From Dolomedes plantarius (lineage: Eukaryota; Arthropoda; Arachnida; Araneae; Dolomedidae), in NCBI GenBank assembly GCA_907164885.2, contig OU015492.1, positions 205,761,493 to 205,825,492 on the forward strand: DNA of 64,000 nucleotides, read 5' to 3'. Both the position numbers and the translations under genes were made by a program. The notes below the pieces were generated by a model. That model searched no databases, had not been told where the DNA came from, and was given only the letters and a program-made list of their open reading frames with translations. Below, one piece after another: positions 24,431 through 35,562 of this stretch; position 1 is the first letter of the stretch, and the number at the start of each line of letters is the position of its first letter.

Positions 24431-25727
24431 CTTTAGTTATTAGGCAGGAGAAAGAGGGATGACAACTATTTTATATTTTCTTTGATTACTTTGGATGATA
24501 TGCATTTATGATATCCCTCCATACACAAAAAAATAAAAAAAAGAAGTAATACAGTCAAAATACGTTTTCTTTTGCAAAATAGATATGTTTTTCATGTTTG
24601 AATTTCTATTGAGTAACGCAATGTTTTATTCACTTCAGTGATGTCGTATTATATAGTTAGATGATTCAAATGATTTCTTTTAATAAACAGGATTCAGAAC
24701 GTATTTAGTGTTTTGGTCGAAAGAAAATAAATTTCCATATTCAATCGAATATTACATTGTAATTTGCTTTGAATCCTGAATTTATATATGTTACCAACAG
24801 CTGTTTCACAGCAGTTTTAATATCTTACGAGGAGTGTTTGTGATTCTACTTTTCAAATTCTGTCTTGAATAAAAACAAAAGAAATACATTCAATGTACTT
24901 ACATATATGAAATTGTAGTCTGAAATCATCCAGAAAGGTACAAGTTCAGATGACCGAAACGAAATTAAATTATGTTGACGAGCAAGAAACCTAGAATGCT
25001 CTTCAATGAACATGAAAACAATTTTGACCGGAACGCAGGAGGAATTTGAAATAAGAAGTTACATTGTTCACGGGGGTATCGTCAATGTAGAAAATGTAAG
25101 CAAAATTTTGAAGTTGACTTTAAATGTTATGTGACTGCGACTTATTTCTGTTCCATCACAAATACTTTTCTCTAAGGGAATTTGTATTAAATTTTTTATG
25201 GCTCAAAGAAGATACAAAAGTAATAATTAATATGATTGCAATTTATAGCTTTAATAAATATTATGAATAAAATAATAAATAATCATTAAATGAAATATGA
25301 AAATATATAAAATAATATATGTACAATAGCAAGATAGAAATATTAAAAGTTTATAAATTAAATTTAAGTGAAATGACACAAGTAATCTGACTTTTTTAAT
25401 ACATTTTTTCTTTCAAAATTTTTTTCTACGCTTGACAAAATGAAATATCTGTTTTTTTTCTCATTTTCGTATACTAGTAAATGCGAAACTAATGTTCTCT
25501 AAATGACAAATATTTATAGTTTAAACATTGTTTAATTAACCAAAACGAGAATAATGAACAGGAAATGAAAGGGAATTCATATATTTTGATTTTAAAAGGT
25601 GAAAAGGATAATTAATCTAATTTTTTATCATTGCAAGTCCATCTGAGCCACCATATTTAGTTATGTCCTTTAAGTTTTTAATCCAGCGATGAACTGAGTA
25701 GCGAATACTAAATAGATGAGTCGAGTA
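24431..25727. other. Unique AT-rich DNA, nothing recognised
   Basis: No convincing domain or element ends. A TTACGAGGAGTG at about 24826 resembles a mariner end but has no partner. Confidence 0.6.
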
Positions 25728-26945
25728 TCATAAAATGGGTGAGATTGTGCCAACGCGGAATTCAGCAAATCAGTGCTCTCTGTTTAACATGTTAACTCTG
25801 TTAACATGTTAAAACTTAAGCTATTAGTTTTCCCGTTCACCACGGGGCAGAGTTACGTTGGTACAAATGAACAAGTGTTATCACACTTCCTGATACAATC
25901 TTTGTGACTCCCGCAAATTTTTTAGCAATTCACTATTTTATCACTTGTTGCAACCTGTGAAAATTCTTGATTCTCCTGGTATAAAGGATTAGATTTATGC
26001 ACTGGTAAGTGATATATTTTTATTCACCTACTACCTGAAGTCTTATTTGTTGAGTTTCATTACTGTTCTTTTTGTTGTCATGTTATCACATTGTCAGTAA
26101 AATAAGTTCACTGATGGGGTGAGATTGTTGCCAATCTTTTTGGTTATTTTGTGTACTGTAACCAATTTTGTTTTAACTGAGAAATTATTGACACATCTCA
26201 GCTATTAGAATGGCTAGAATTTATTGCAAAAATTTTAATTTTTTAAAAATTTTAAATATTTAATTTAAAAAAACACTTATTAAGTCAGACTTAACTGGGA
26301 GTGTTCTTACTTCAAAGTAAGAGGTGTGTGAATGAGTCACGACTGAATCCATGGCAACTATAAAGGAGAAAATCGGGTTGCTAATCTCACGCCACTCGGT
26401 GGAGCGAGATGTGCCAGAAATAAAAAATCAATCCCACCATGGCAACTATAAAGGAGAAACGGGGTTGCCAAATCTCACGCCCACTCGGTGAGCGAGATGT
26501 GCCAGACAAAAAAATCACTCCCACCATGGCAACTATAAAGGAGAAAACGGGGTTGCCTAATCTCACTTCACTCGGTGGAGCGAGATGTGCCAGTAAAAAA
26601 AAAATCACTCCCCACCATGGCAACTATAAGAGAAAAACGGGTTGCCTAATCTCACGCCACTCGGTGGAGCGAGATGTGCCAGAAAAAAAAATCACTCCAC
26701 CATGGCACCTATAAAGGAGAAAACGGGGTTGCCTAATCTCACGCCACTCGGTGGAGCGAGATGTGCCAGAAAAAAAATCACTCCCACCATCCCCAGATAC
26801 TAAATTTTTATTTTCTGCTACTACGAATAGAAAACTGAAATGTGTATCTATCTTCTGCACTCAATTCATCCGATTATGTTGGTAAATAAAGAAATGCCAT
26901 TAAAAAAACCCCAAAACCTGGCACAATTCTCACCCCATTTTATGG
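25728..26945. mobile_element. 1,218-bp TIR element with internal terminal-motif array
   Basis: Left TCATAAAATGGGTGAGATTG and the inverted right end CCATAAAATGGGGTGAGAAT form TIRs of about 26 bases that continue into TTGTGCCA. TA flanks both sides (25726-25727 and 26946-26947). A third copy of the motif (GGGGTGAGATTGTTGCCAA) is at about 26116, and an 87-bp tandem array fills 26349-26790. No transposase is encoded. The TA target suggests the Tc1/mariner superfamily, but the terminal sequence is not one I recognise. Confidence 0.75.
26349..26790. repeat. Five-unit 87-bp tandem array
   Basis: Units begin at the ATGGCAACTATAAAGGAG positions 26351, 26439, 26526, 26617 and 26702, with a broken sixth start at about 26789, giving periods of 88, 87, 91, 85 and 87. 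Each unit holds an imperfect 12-bp hairpin, ATCTCACGCCAC-TCG-GTGGAGCGAGAT, with 10 of 12 positions paired. Each arm resembles the element's terminal motif. Because 87 is a multiple of 3, long open frames arise on both strands. They look like a consequence of the repeat, not genes. Confidence 0.95.
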
Positions 26946-26947
26946 TA

Positions 26948-28215
26948 ACGATAAGTCGTATTCAATATGGGGCCTGAAACTAATGTAAAGATCTATTTCA
27001 AATTGTAATGTAATATTTTGCCACAAAAACTGTATTGGGATTAAACAGTGCTCAAGAATATAGAATGAAAAATGGGGAATAAAAACCGTAGACTTAATGT
27101 TTAAAAAAACACATCGATTGCAGCTATTTGATAAGATTTCTAAAATTTTGAAATACTGAAATCAGAAACATGTATATTTGATTACTTCCTTTTTTCTCGA
27201 CAGCTGTAAAAATATCAGTTATAAACTTTATAATCTGTCTAAGAGAAAAATTGCTTATCATATTGTAATGATGGAAGTTAATGTCCTCGGAATACTTCAC
27301 TCTTAACATTATTTTCTATGTCGCTCAAGGTTCGTATAATTAATGCGATGAGAAAATTATTGGTATCCATTACAGTCCGTTTTTTTTAGTAAACACATTT
27401 GTCTTTAATCACCCTGAAAGAAAATTCCTCTACAAATTACTTTTATTAAAAATTAAAAATTTCCACCATTTTCTTTTTCTGTTGGAAAGTTATTCCAATT
27501 ATTAGCTTTACTGATCATCATCGTTACGTTTTTTAATATAAGATTTTTTTTTTCCCTTTTAAGGGTAAATTACAGTTAAAGCTGTCGTATCAGTGGCCTT
27601 TAAAGATTTACAGATTGATAAATTAATTCTTATTTGAGGAAAAGGGCAACAGAAAAAACCGAAAATTTTCCCTTATATGCCGCTAAAAAAATAGTTGGTT
27701 TAATTGAAATAAATCATTATTTCCTAAAAACTTTTCTGTTTAGAAACTCAGATATGTTGACTTTCCCAATATATTTAACTTTCGTATAAATGTCTTCGGA
27801 AAACATATTTGTTTTGTACGTAAAAATGTCATAGGTAATATTTCAAATTATTTCTTTCATGAAGTTCGATTTTTATAAATATTTTTATGTAAACAAAAAA
27901 AATTAAAGAAAGATAAATTTTAGTTGCAGTTTTTCTATGTTGAAACAGTAATCAAATCTGAATCAAGTATATAAATATTTAAATAGGTTGGCAGCAAACA
28001 GAAACTTTAATAAAAATATTGATTATTTATTATACGATAGGAAGTTTTTTTTCTATTCTGTAGAAATGTCATTTAACTCGACTTTAATCTAAAAATAGTT
28101 TTTAAATCGTTTATAGCAGAAAAATCCTCCAGCAAGGTTTAATTTCAAAAGTTTCTTCTTTCTATAATATAAAATACATAAATTGACAAGGTAATAAAAT
28201 GAAATTCATGATATA
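26948..28215. other. Unique AT-rich DNA, nothing recognised
   Basis: No domain, tandem array or element termini noticed. The longest frame (27124-27309, minus) has no motif. Confidence 0.6.
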
Positions 28216-29010
28216 CGAGGGCCATTTTTACGAGGGCCAAGTAGAAACGTTTTGTATGGGAGTAAGAGAAACTTTAGTTATGAAAGTAATTGTATCACAA
28301 ACTAAAATATGAACATTTTTTCACTTTTCAACATAGTCACTATTAACAGTTACACATCTGTCAAGTCGAGTCACCAGCTTTGGATCCATCATCAAAGAAC
28401 TCTCCGCCGGACCGTTAAAACCAGTTAGTAACAGTTTCTTTCAACATGTCATCATTTACAAAGCGTTTTCCACCCAAGAATTCCTTAAGTTTTTGGAAAT
28501 TGACGCAAGTCTGATGGTGCTAAGTCAGGGCTGTATGGTGGATGATCCAGTAATTCCCAATGAAATTGTCCAGTTGCGTCTTTGTTCATGCCGCAACGTG
28601 AGGCCGAGCTTTGTCGTGAAGCAGAACGACGCCGCTAGAGAGATTTTGACAATTTTCCTTGAGAACAATTTTCATTAAGAATTACTGGATCATCATACAG
28701 CCCTGACTTAGCACCATGGGATTTTCACCTGTTTCCAAAACTTAAGGAATTTCTTGGGGAAAGCGCTTGGAAAATGATGAACATGTCGAAAGAAACTGTT
28801 ACTAACTGGTTTAAACGATCAGGCGGAGAGAGTTCTTTGATGATGGGATCAAAAAGCTGGTGACACGACTTGAAAATGTTTACATGTTAATGGTGACTAT
28901 GTTGAAAAGTGAAAAAATGTTCATATATTAGTTGTGATATATTTTACGTTCATAACTAAGTTTCTCTTACTCCATAACAAAACGGCTCTTACTTAAAAAA
29001 ATGACCTACG
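28216..29010. mobile_element. Mariner-derived fold-back element, 795 bp
   Basis: TA-flanked (28214-28215 and 29011-29012) with termini CGAGGGCCATTTTTACGAGG and, inverted, CGTAGGTCATTTTTTTAAGT. The left part, read on the minus strand, encodes mariner transposase from the second catalytic motif (LLHDKARPHV, about 28605-28630) to the C-terminus. The right part, on the plus strand, encodes the end again from SPDLAPWDFHLFPKLKEFLG (about 28697-28760). The arms are inverted copies, for example AAACTTAAGGAATT...AAGAAACTGTTACTAACTGG. Both are shifted and stopped, so neither is functional. It belongs to a different mariner lineage from 23877-24428. Confidence 0.88.
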
Positions 29011-29175
29011 TATAACCCTGGTTATATCCTTTAACAAAAGTCATTTGTACTTATGACTTCTGTACTAACAGTTGTATCGAGTTATTGACTTCATCCTATC
29101 AAAATTCATGAACAGTTACTCAAGAGACCAAGAGACATTTTGTTTAATTTAACACTATACATACATACAACAAAA

Positions 29176-29192
29176 ACACACAAACACACACA

Positions 29193-29266
<74 letters not shown>

Positions 29267-29280
29267 TAATATATATATAT
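29176..29280. repeat. (CA)n-(TA)n microsatellite
   Basis: CA repeats to about 29224, then interrupted TA repeats up to the Helitron boundary at 29281. Confidence 0.95.
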
Positions 29281-29281
29281 A

Positions 29282-29954
29282 CTAGCTGAAAACCCGCGCT
29301 TCGCTACGGAGTACATTCAAATTAAATACAACGGTCAACGTATACAATTTATGCCAAAAAATAAATATATATATTTATAATAAATGCGATGAATAATGTA
29401 TAACAATTGATGTAAAATATATATCTATCTATATATATATATTTATAAAAAAATCGTAAGGGATATGCATTTTTTGGATAATATCCAATCGTCTGCTGCA
29501 TTAGAAAGAGAAAAAAATATTTTTTTTTGTCTATTTAGTTGTTACGCACGTGACGATAAATTTATTGAATGTACCAAAAAAAAAAAATCACGTGATCAGC
29601 ATTTAATAATTAAATTCTAAAATAAATCTTTAAAAATTCACCAAAAATCAGGAAATGGAGGTAAAAATTCGAAAAAAATTTCATTTTGAAGGAATTTTTA
29701 TGATCTTCCTCGTGATATAAATTTTATAACCCTCAATGTATTATTTTAAATGCAACGTAAAAAAAGTTTAAAAAACAGCTTAAAAATTTAATGTTAAAAA
29801 AATCTAAGAAGAATTTTGAAAAATCTTTCTTAGTGCACCCTACACTATTAGAAGAATCGCCATGCAAAATTTCAGCCCTTTCGGTCCAGCGGTTGGTCTG
29901 TGCGTTGTATGTCAGTCAGTCAGTCAGCAGTGAATGAAGAGTCAGTTACGGACT

Positions 29955-29985
<31 letters not shown>
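29282..29985 (-). mobile_element. Non-autonomous Helitron, copy b
   Basis: Minus-strand copy of the family at 20186. The window's plus strand opens ACTAGCTGAAAACCCGCGCT, the complement of the 3' hairpin plus CTAG terminus, with A at 29281 as the host base. The 5' end is buried in a TA tract at about 29957-29985, next to ACAGTCCGTAACTGACTC. The hairpin here (CCGTAGCGAAGCGCGG) pairs better than in copies a, c and d, so this terminus may be nearest the ancestral form. Confidence 0.85.
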
Positions 29986-31170
29986 CTTACTTGTAATTCT
30001 TTCTTTTGCATTTTGATATGATTTAATTGTTTTTAGTATACATTTTATCCATACGAAATATTTCCATAAGTCTAAAATTGTGATCTGCGGTTTCCCCTGA
30101 CCATTTCTACCACCTCAAAATATTTAAACAAAAGTAGATGAAAGTATTTTGATGCATATCCTGCATAAAAGCACTCTTTCGTAGCAAGTAAAGTGAGGAT
30201 AAACATATTCCCCCCTTTTTCCGCATATTTTGTAAATTTCGCATAAAAATTTATGAGCCGCATGTTTCCTGAAGTGGTTTCACCTCAAAAAGGAACTGTG
30301 TTTAAAACATGAATCTCCTCTTCTCTGATTTTTAACGCATTTCAAGCTGTTATCGAGATAAAAAGAAATGAATGGATTATAAAAGCGAGCATTATTCAGT
30401 AAAAAAAAAACAATGATAAATTTACACGCAAAAAGCATATGAATAAATCATGTATGTGAGAAAAGCAAAACAAAGCAAATTGCTATCGCCTAAATACTTT
30501 TTCTTGGCCATTTTTGCAGCACAATAGGTAAATTTGGGGTCGAAAAATGTCAGCATTACATAAATGCACACAGCAAATTTTTCTTCGCTTTAAAACTTCG
30601 CTATATAGAAAATATGTTAAGAAAATTTTGTTGCTAGAAGTTGATGTATAAAATAGAGTGAAATAAGTTTAAAAAAACTTATTCGAGACTATTTTTAGCG
30701 CTTAAAGAGAAAATGAATTTATAACCCACCGACTCAAGATAGATGAAATATTAACAAAGATTAATCATATGGTATTGTATAAGTGTTTCTTACAACGTGT
30801 GTTAACGAAAAAAATGGAGTTTTTACTAAAGGTGATTAAGTGTTTGCTAACAATAATTTTAAAAAGCCTAGGAATAATTATAAAATTTTGATATATTAAG
30901 GAATTATGATATCGTATTCTTTTACACATTTTTTTTTTAATCACACACAATGGTTTCCTTTTTGAAATGTTCTTAAAGGGATTATTAGTTTTGTGCAGAA
31001 AAGATAATCTCTGTCAAAAAGCATTATGATATAAGATAATAAATAAACATTTGTGGAATATATCTGAATTTATTTTTTAATCATTTTGCCTTATATAAAC
31101 ATAATTTTAAAGAATTAATACCATCAAAATACCGTTTATTTGTGATGAAAAAATCATAAACATTTTGACC
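29986..31170. other. Unique AT-rich DNA, nothing recognised
   Basis: About 1.2 kb between a Helitron and the piggyBac element. Short frames at 30072-30263 and 30765-30950 (minus) have no recognisable domain. Confidence 0.6.
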
Positions 31171-31705
31171 TTAACACTACAATTACGGCGGCAGTCATTT
31201 TGACCGCAAATCCAATTTCGATAGCATAACTTTTTATTTTCTTATATATAATATTGATATTTTTTGACTTTTCCTAAAACCTTACGAATATTACGTAGTG
31301 GTATTTTTGTTTATTTAAGTAATTATTTTGCCAATATTACTGAGTATACCTAGAATTACGGCTAGCGATCATTTGACCGCATAAAGAAAATCCTATTTTT
31401 GTGTTATTTGCAATGCTTTTTGGCTATTTAGGGTATGCTGATAGATAAATAGATGCACTTCTGGCGAGGGTGGTCGTGTATTTCTTGGAAGGGGTTAGTG
31501 AGGGGGTGGAGGGGAGGGGTGTAAAAATACCTGTTTGGTATTTCAAGCGTTATCTGACCGCGCATTTCCATTGTGTTATAAATGTTATCTTTCAACGGAC
31601 ACAGTCCGATTTGGACTATTTCAGCGTTCGGCGTGCGCATTTTTATTTTAGTGTTCTGACCAACGTGACTTGCGTATCATGGTCACGTAGATCTCTTGTT
31701 AGAAA

Positions 31706-33776
31706 ATGCCTATCTTAGGAAGATGCATGAAAGTTTTAGAAAATATTTCGTATGATGATTCTGGTTCTGAAGTTGAAACCTGATGAAGATGTTCATACCG
31801 AAATTGATTTTTCCAACGAAGACTGGATTGTTCCTGCTGAATCAAGTGAATTCAATTCCTCTGATTGCGGAATGTATTGAAGAAACAGAAAATAATGTAA
31901 AAATTAGGTCAAGGAAATATTTCATTGCCTGCTACTAAGTACAGTGTTCCAAAGGTGAAATGATGGTAGTAGTTCACCGCGAGAATGTGGTCAAGGGCGG
32001 CGAAAGAGATCTCGGAACGTGGAAGACGTATCCAAATTGCTGAAAACCAAATAGATGAAGAAACAGCAAATGAGGGCTCAGTTTGGAAAATAAGAAATAT
32101 ATCGACAAGTGTCACAGAGAGACGTCCGAATCATAACGTCTTACGAGAAGTAGCTGAACCAATTTCGTACGCAAGAGGAAAATAATTGAATGGCAACCCA
32201 AGTAGTGCATGGAGATTGTTTATAAAGGAAAAATATTGCAGTTATATACAACAATGCACTGAAGAAGAGGCGGCGAAAGAAATCCCAAAATCCAAATTGG
32301 TGTTTGTCACTCGATGAATTGGATGCTTTCATTTCACTGTTGTATGCTAGTGGGGCTTTGGCTTCAAAGATCTTTCTGTTTTGAGTTTATGGTCAAATTC
32401 CTGGGGACCCGACATTCTTCAGGCTGAGACAATGGCTAGGGGACATATTCCTGGACATTATGAAGTACTTGCGTTTTCGATATGAAGTCAACCATATCTC
32501 AAAGACTGCAAACTGATCCATTTGCCCTAGTTTCAGATGTTTGGAATTACTTTATAGAAAATTGTATCATGTGTTCCAAACCAGGTGAAAATATTACAGT
32601 GGATGAACAATTGTTTCCATGGAACACTCGATGCCGATTTATTTCAGTATATGTCTAAAAAGCCCGATAAATTCGGCATTGAATTTTGGCTTGCTACTGA
32701 TGAGCAGTCAAAAGATTTAGTGAATGGATATCCGTATTTAGGAAAGGATGAAACAAGGCCAGCTGGAGAAACAGTAGGTGAACATGCAGCTTTTCGCTCG
32801 CTTGAACCATACTATAACAGTGGAAGAAACCTGACAACGGACAATTTCTTTACTTCACTGAAATTAGTTAAAGATATGAGAAGCGTAGGAATAAGCTGTG
32901 TTGGCAGTTTTCACATCGTTCAAGAGAGAAGTTCCCCATTCTTTAACTCCTTCAGGGACAACAACCTCCAACGTCTGCACGGTGCAGATTTTTTCCCGAT
33001 TTTTTTTAGCCTAAAGGATCTTGAAAATTTTTCCAATTAAAGGTTGCAAAATATTTTTACTTCTTTAAATTGATAACAGATGGCAGTACTAACCACTTTT
33101 TTGACAATTTAACTGGAATACATTGAATGCAAGTGAAAAAAAGACTAGATTTAGGCGTTTGCACTGTGAAAACGGCGCCCCTTAAAGAGTTTAAAAAAAG
33201 AGAGAGATAAGCTATATTCTAGTAAGATTGCTGAGCATGACAATATAACGCTTACATCTTATCAGGGAAAAAAGAATAAAAACGTCCTTCTCCTTAGTAC
33301 GCTACACCCAACATTGGAAATCACTTCTAATGAAAAGAAAAAACCCGAAGTTGTAGATTTTTACAATTCAACCAAATATGGAGTTGATGTTTTGGACCAG
33401 ACAGCCAGAAAATACTCAGTGAAGTCCTCATCTAGATGTTGGCCAGTTCAAGTTTTTTTTTAAAAATATCCTTGATTTGGCCGAGATAAATGCATGGATA
33501 ATTTACAAGGAAACAATTAGCAATAGATTTAATTTTGAATACGTCTGAAGAGCTTCGAAAGATATACATTTCATAAAAAAAAAACATTTTATTTCTAACC
33601 AAAAGATAATTTATGCTTGTGATACCATTTCTAGTAAACGTAAACAATGCCAAATAAATGCATGCAAATGCAACAAAACATTGCACATTTGTTAAAACTG
33701 TAAAAAGTATGTTTGTGGAACCTGTACAGGTAAAATTAAGAAATCAGTAATCTGTGTTCACTGTCAAACCGAGTAA
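31706..33776 (+). pseudogene. piggyBac transposase pseudogene
   Basis: The ATG at 31706 starts an acidic N-terminus (MPILGRCMKVLENISYDD..., then a frameshift into DEDVHTEIDFSNEDW), as usual for the family. The catalytic core has ENITVDEQLFPW (first Asp, about 32590-32625), KPDKFGIEFWLATDEQSK, GRNLTTDNFFTS (second Asp, about 32824-32860) and YGVDVLDQ (third Asp, about 33381-33405). A Cys-rich C-terminal domain ends at the TAA at 33774-33776 (CKCNK...CKKYVCGTCTGKIKKSVICVHCQTE), interrupted by one stop. Frames change several times, and a 243-bp MITE splits the gene at about 32946. All three catalytic aspartates survive, but the protein cannot be made. Confidence 0.92.
32947..33189. mobile_element. 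243-bp MITE nested in the piggyBac transposase
   Basis: The termini are CTCCTTCAGGGAC and, inverted, CTCTTTAAGGGGC, flanked on both sides by TTTAA (32942-32946 and 33190-33194). Removing it rejoins transposase sequence: REVPHSL before and KKRERDKLYSSKIAEHDN after. The TTAA within the duplication suggests another piggyBac-type target. Confidence 0.7.
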
Positions 33777-33786
33777 TGTAAGTAAC

Positions 33787-33832
33787 AAATTTATTTCACT
33801 TTAAATAAATTTATTTAAAGTGAAATAAATTT
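33787..33832. repeat. Perfect 46-bp palindrome
   Basis: The 23 bases from 33787 (AAATTTATTTCACTTTAAATAAA) are followed directly by their exact complement, with no spacer. It lies about 10 bases after the piggyBac transposase stop codon, in the element's 3' untranslated region. Confidence 0.97.
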
Positions 33833-33900
33833 GAAACTATTGTGATGCAATTTATTAAATGTTTGAATGAAACTATTGTGATGCAATTTATTAAATGTTT
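33833..33900. repeat. 32-bp direct repeat pair
   Basis: A 32-base unit starting GAAACTATTGTGATGCAA occurs identically at 33833-33864 and 33869-33900, immediately after the palindrome. Further short AT-rich tandem units (TGCTTAATATTATATTTATT type, about 50 bases) lie at about 34035-34134. All are within the piggyBac element. Confidence 0.95.
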
Positions 33901-34227
33901 ACAAATTTCAAAACATCTACACTAATTTTAACTGTCTTAGCTCTTTGTTATGTTGTATTATACTTTGTTTACTTGATTTTATTTGCAATTTATTTAAAAA
34001 TCAATCAAATTTTCTATTTATAATCTTTAATAGTGCTTAATATTATATTTATTTTATATTTATAAGCTTTATTAATGCTTAAAATTATATTTATTTTATA
34101 TTTATAAGCTTTAATAATGCTTAATATCAGCAAAACTCGTGCCTTTCCTTTTATTTGAGACAAGCGGTCAAAATGACCGCTGATCGTATTTAGAGGTATA
34201 CGGAAAACGCCGTAATGCTAGTGATAA

Positions 34228-35054
34228 TTCAAATATTTACCTTGTATTGATTAGGAATATTTAGAAGTGTGCTATTGATATCACCCAAAACATAACCCCC
34301 AAAATATATTCTTAAAGTTTTAAATTTACGTTATTTTCTTGAATTGCATTTTGGAAGTATTTACGCTTGCATCTAGTATTATATTTCATAATAAATATTT
34401 TTTTATTTATTTTCTAACCACCAAAATATATTCTTAAAATTTTAAATATTTTCTATTTATTTTATAAATTAACTTTTCACTAGAATAAAATCAAGGAAAT
34501 CGGTAAAAACCGTATTTCGGGTTTTTGCATGGCGTGAGCTTCTAGGGACTCTTTCTTTAAAGCACGTCAAAATTGAGGAAAGGGATGTCGCAGAAATGTT
34601 GCAAAAGATTGAATTGCTTAACTGTTTCACAGTTAAAAAAGATTTTGCTAAATTCTTACGGTTATTGTATAAATCATCCTAAGAATTTAACAAAGTATTT
34701 TGCAAGTCGCCAACAATCAGTTTCTACTCTTTGTATATCGTAGGACTGTTTATTATCATTCATCTTCATATTTCATCAGGCTAAAATCATATTATTATTT
34801 TCGGAGAGTGAACTACAGTTTACTGGAAAATTAGCAAAAGTATAATAAAAAATTTCAAACAATGAATATTTAATAAATGATACTATAAAGAAAAAAGTTA
34901 AGAGAACAAAAATTACATTTATATATGTACTTATGATTATAAATGTGACTTTACCAAATGAATTATAATAATATAAGCAATTCAACGTTAGCATAAAAAT
35001 AAAAAAAAAGCGGAATAGACTGTCAAACAAATTAACATAAAACCTACTCAAACG
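34228..35054. other. Unique AT-rich DNA, nothing recognised
   Basis: Contains two copies of an AAAATATATTCTTAAA(G/A)TTTTAAAT stretch at about 34299 and 34426. The 91-codon minus-strand frame (34776-35051) is Phe/Ile-rich and resembles translated AT-rich DNA, not a known membrane protein. Confidence 0.55.
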
Positions 35055-35562
35055 TTGAAAACTTATAATTTTTCAATAAAAGATTGCGCAGTTTCATCAA
35101 ATCCATATATTGAAAAAGAACAAATATATCTAAAAATAAATAATCCAACAGAGCAAGTTAATTATAGGAAATATGTAGACAAAAAAACAAACAGAAAACG
35201 AGTACTTAGGGCTCCACGCACCAAAGGCAAGATTCTGTAGTAGTGCCGGAACTAAACCAGAAATCGAGGTATCCGACTAGTCTCTTCATCAGGGAGCCTA
35301 ACCAAATGAGTTACCTCATGAGGAACTTTCTGGATAGGATGCAGGTATAACCGAAAAACATGCCAAAGTCCCGAGATCCCCATTGAAACAGATAGTCAAG
35401 GGAAATGAAAAGACACGGACAACTTGCACTAAGGGCTCAACACACCATAAATGCAAGTACACATACGATCCTAATTCAAAGACTGAAGTAAAGAAGCATA
35501 CGTACCCTAAAACAGTAAGTGACGGTTATGGTAAAACAACAGCCAATTTTTACCCTAGTTGA
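35055..35562 (+). other. Possible decayed coding stretch, unidentified
   Basis: GC content rises here and the translation looks protein-like across two frames. There is a 61-codon frame (MKTYNFSIKDCAVSSNPYIE...RAPRTKGKIL, 35055-35240). One frame over, about 74 codons rich in Lys, Thr and Pro (from about 35338, including HAKVPRSPLKQIVKG and CKYTYDPNSKTEVKKHTYPK) stop at 35560-35562, with three stops just upstream. I recognise no family. It may be a pseudogene, an exon of an unknown gene with indels, or chance. Confidence 0.3.

Larger units (their letters stand above)
31175..34223 (+). mobile_element. piggyBac-superfamily transposon, 3.05 kb
   Basis: Left end TTAA then CACTACAATTACGGCGG (31171-31191). 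The right end, inverted, is CACTAGCATTACGGCG (34208-34223) followed by ATAA, a one-base decay of TTAA. Subterminal palindromes GCGGTCAAAATGACCGC occur at 34164-34180 and in degraded form at 31191-31207 and 31365-31380. A GTATACCT...TCATTTTGACCGC block is shared in inverted orientation between the ends. The element encodes a decayed transposase and carries one nested MITE. CAC-starting termini are known for some piggyBac relatives. Confidence 0.88.

Noticed and set aside
24826..25080. TTACGAGGAGTGTTTGTG as a mariner end
   Set aside because: No inverted partner and no transposase-like sequence next to it.
26349..26860. Open frames in the 87-bp array, at first sight a repeat protein or CRISPR-like array
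   Set aside because: The frames exist on both strands because the period is a multiple of three. Units are contiguous with no unique spacers, and the array lies inside a TIR element.
28493..28678. 61-codon plus-strand frame
   Set aside because: Antisense to the mariner transposase fragment encoded on the minus strand of the fold-back element.
34776..35051. 91-codon Phe/Ile-rich frame as a membrane protein
   Set aside because: Composition is what AT-rich DNA gives in this frame, and no motif or neighbouring gene structure supports it.
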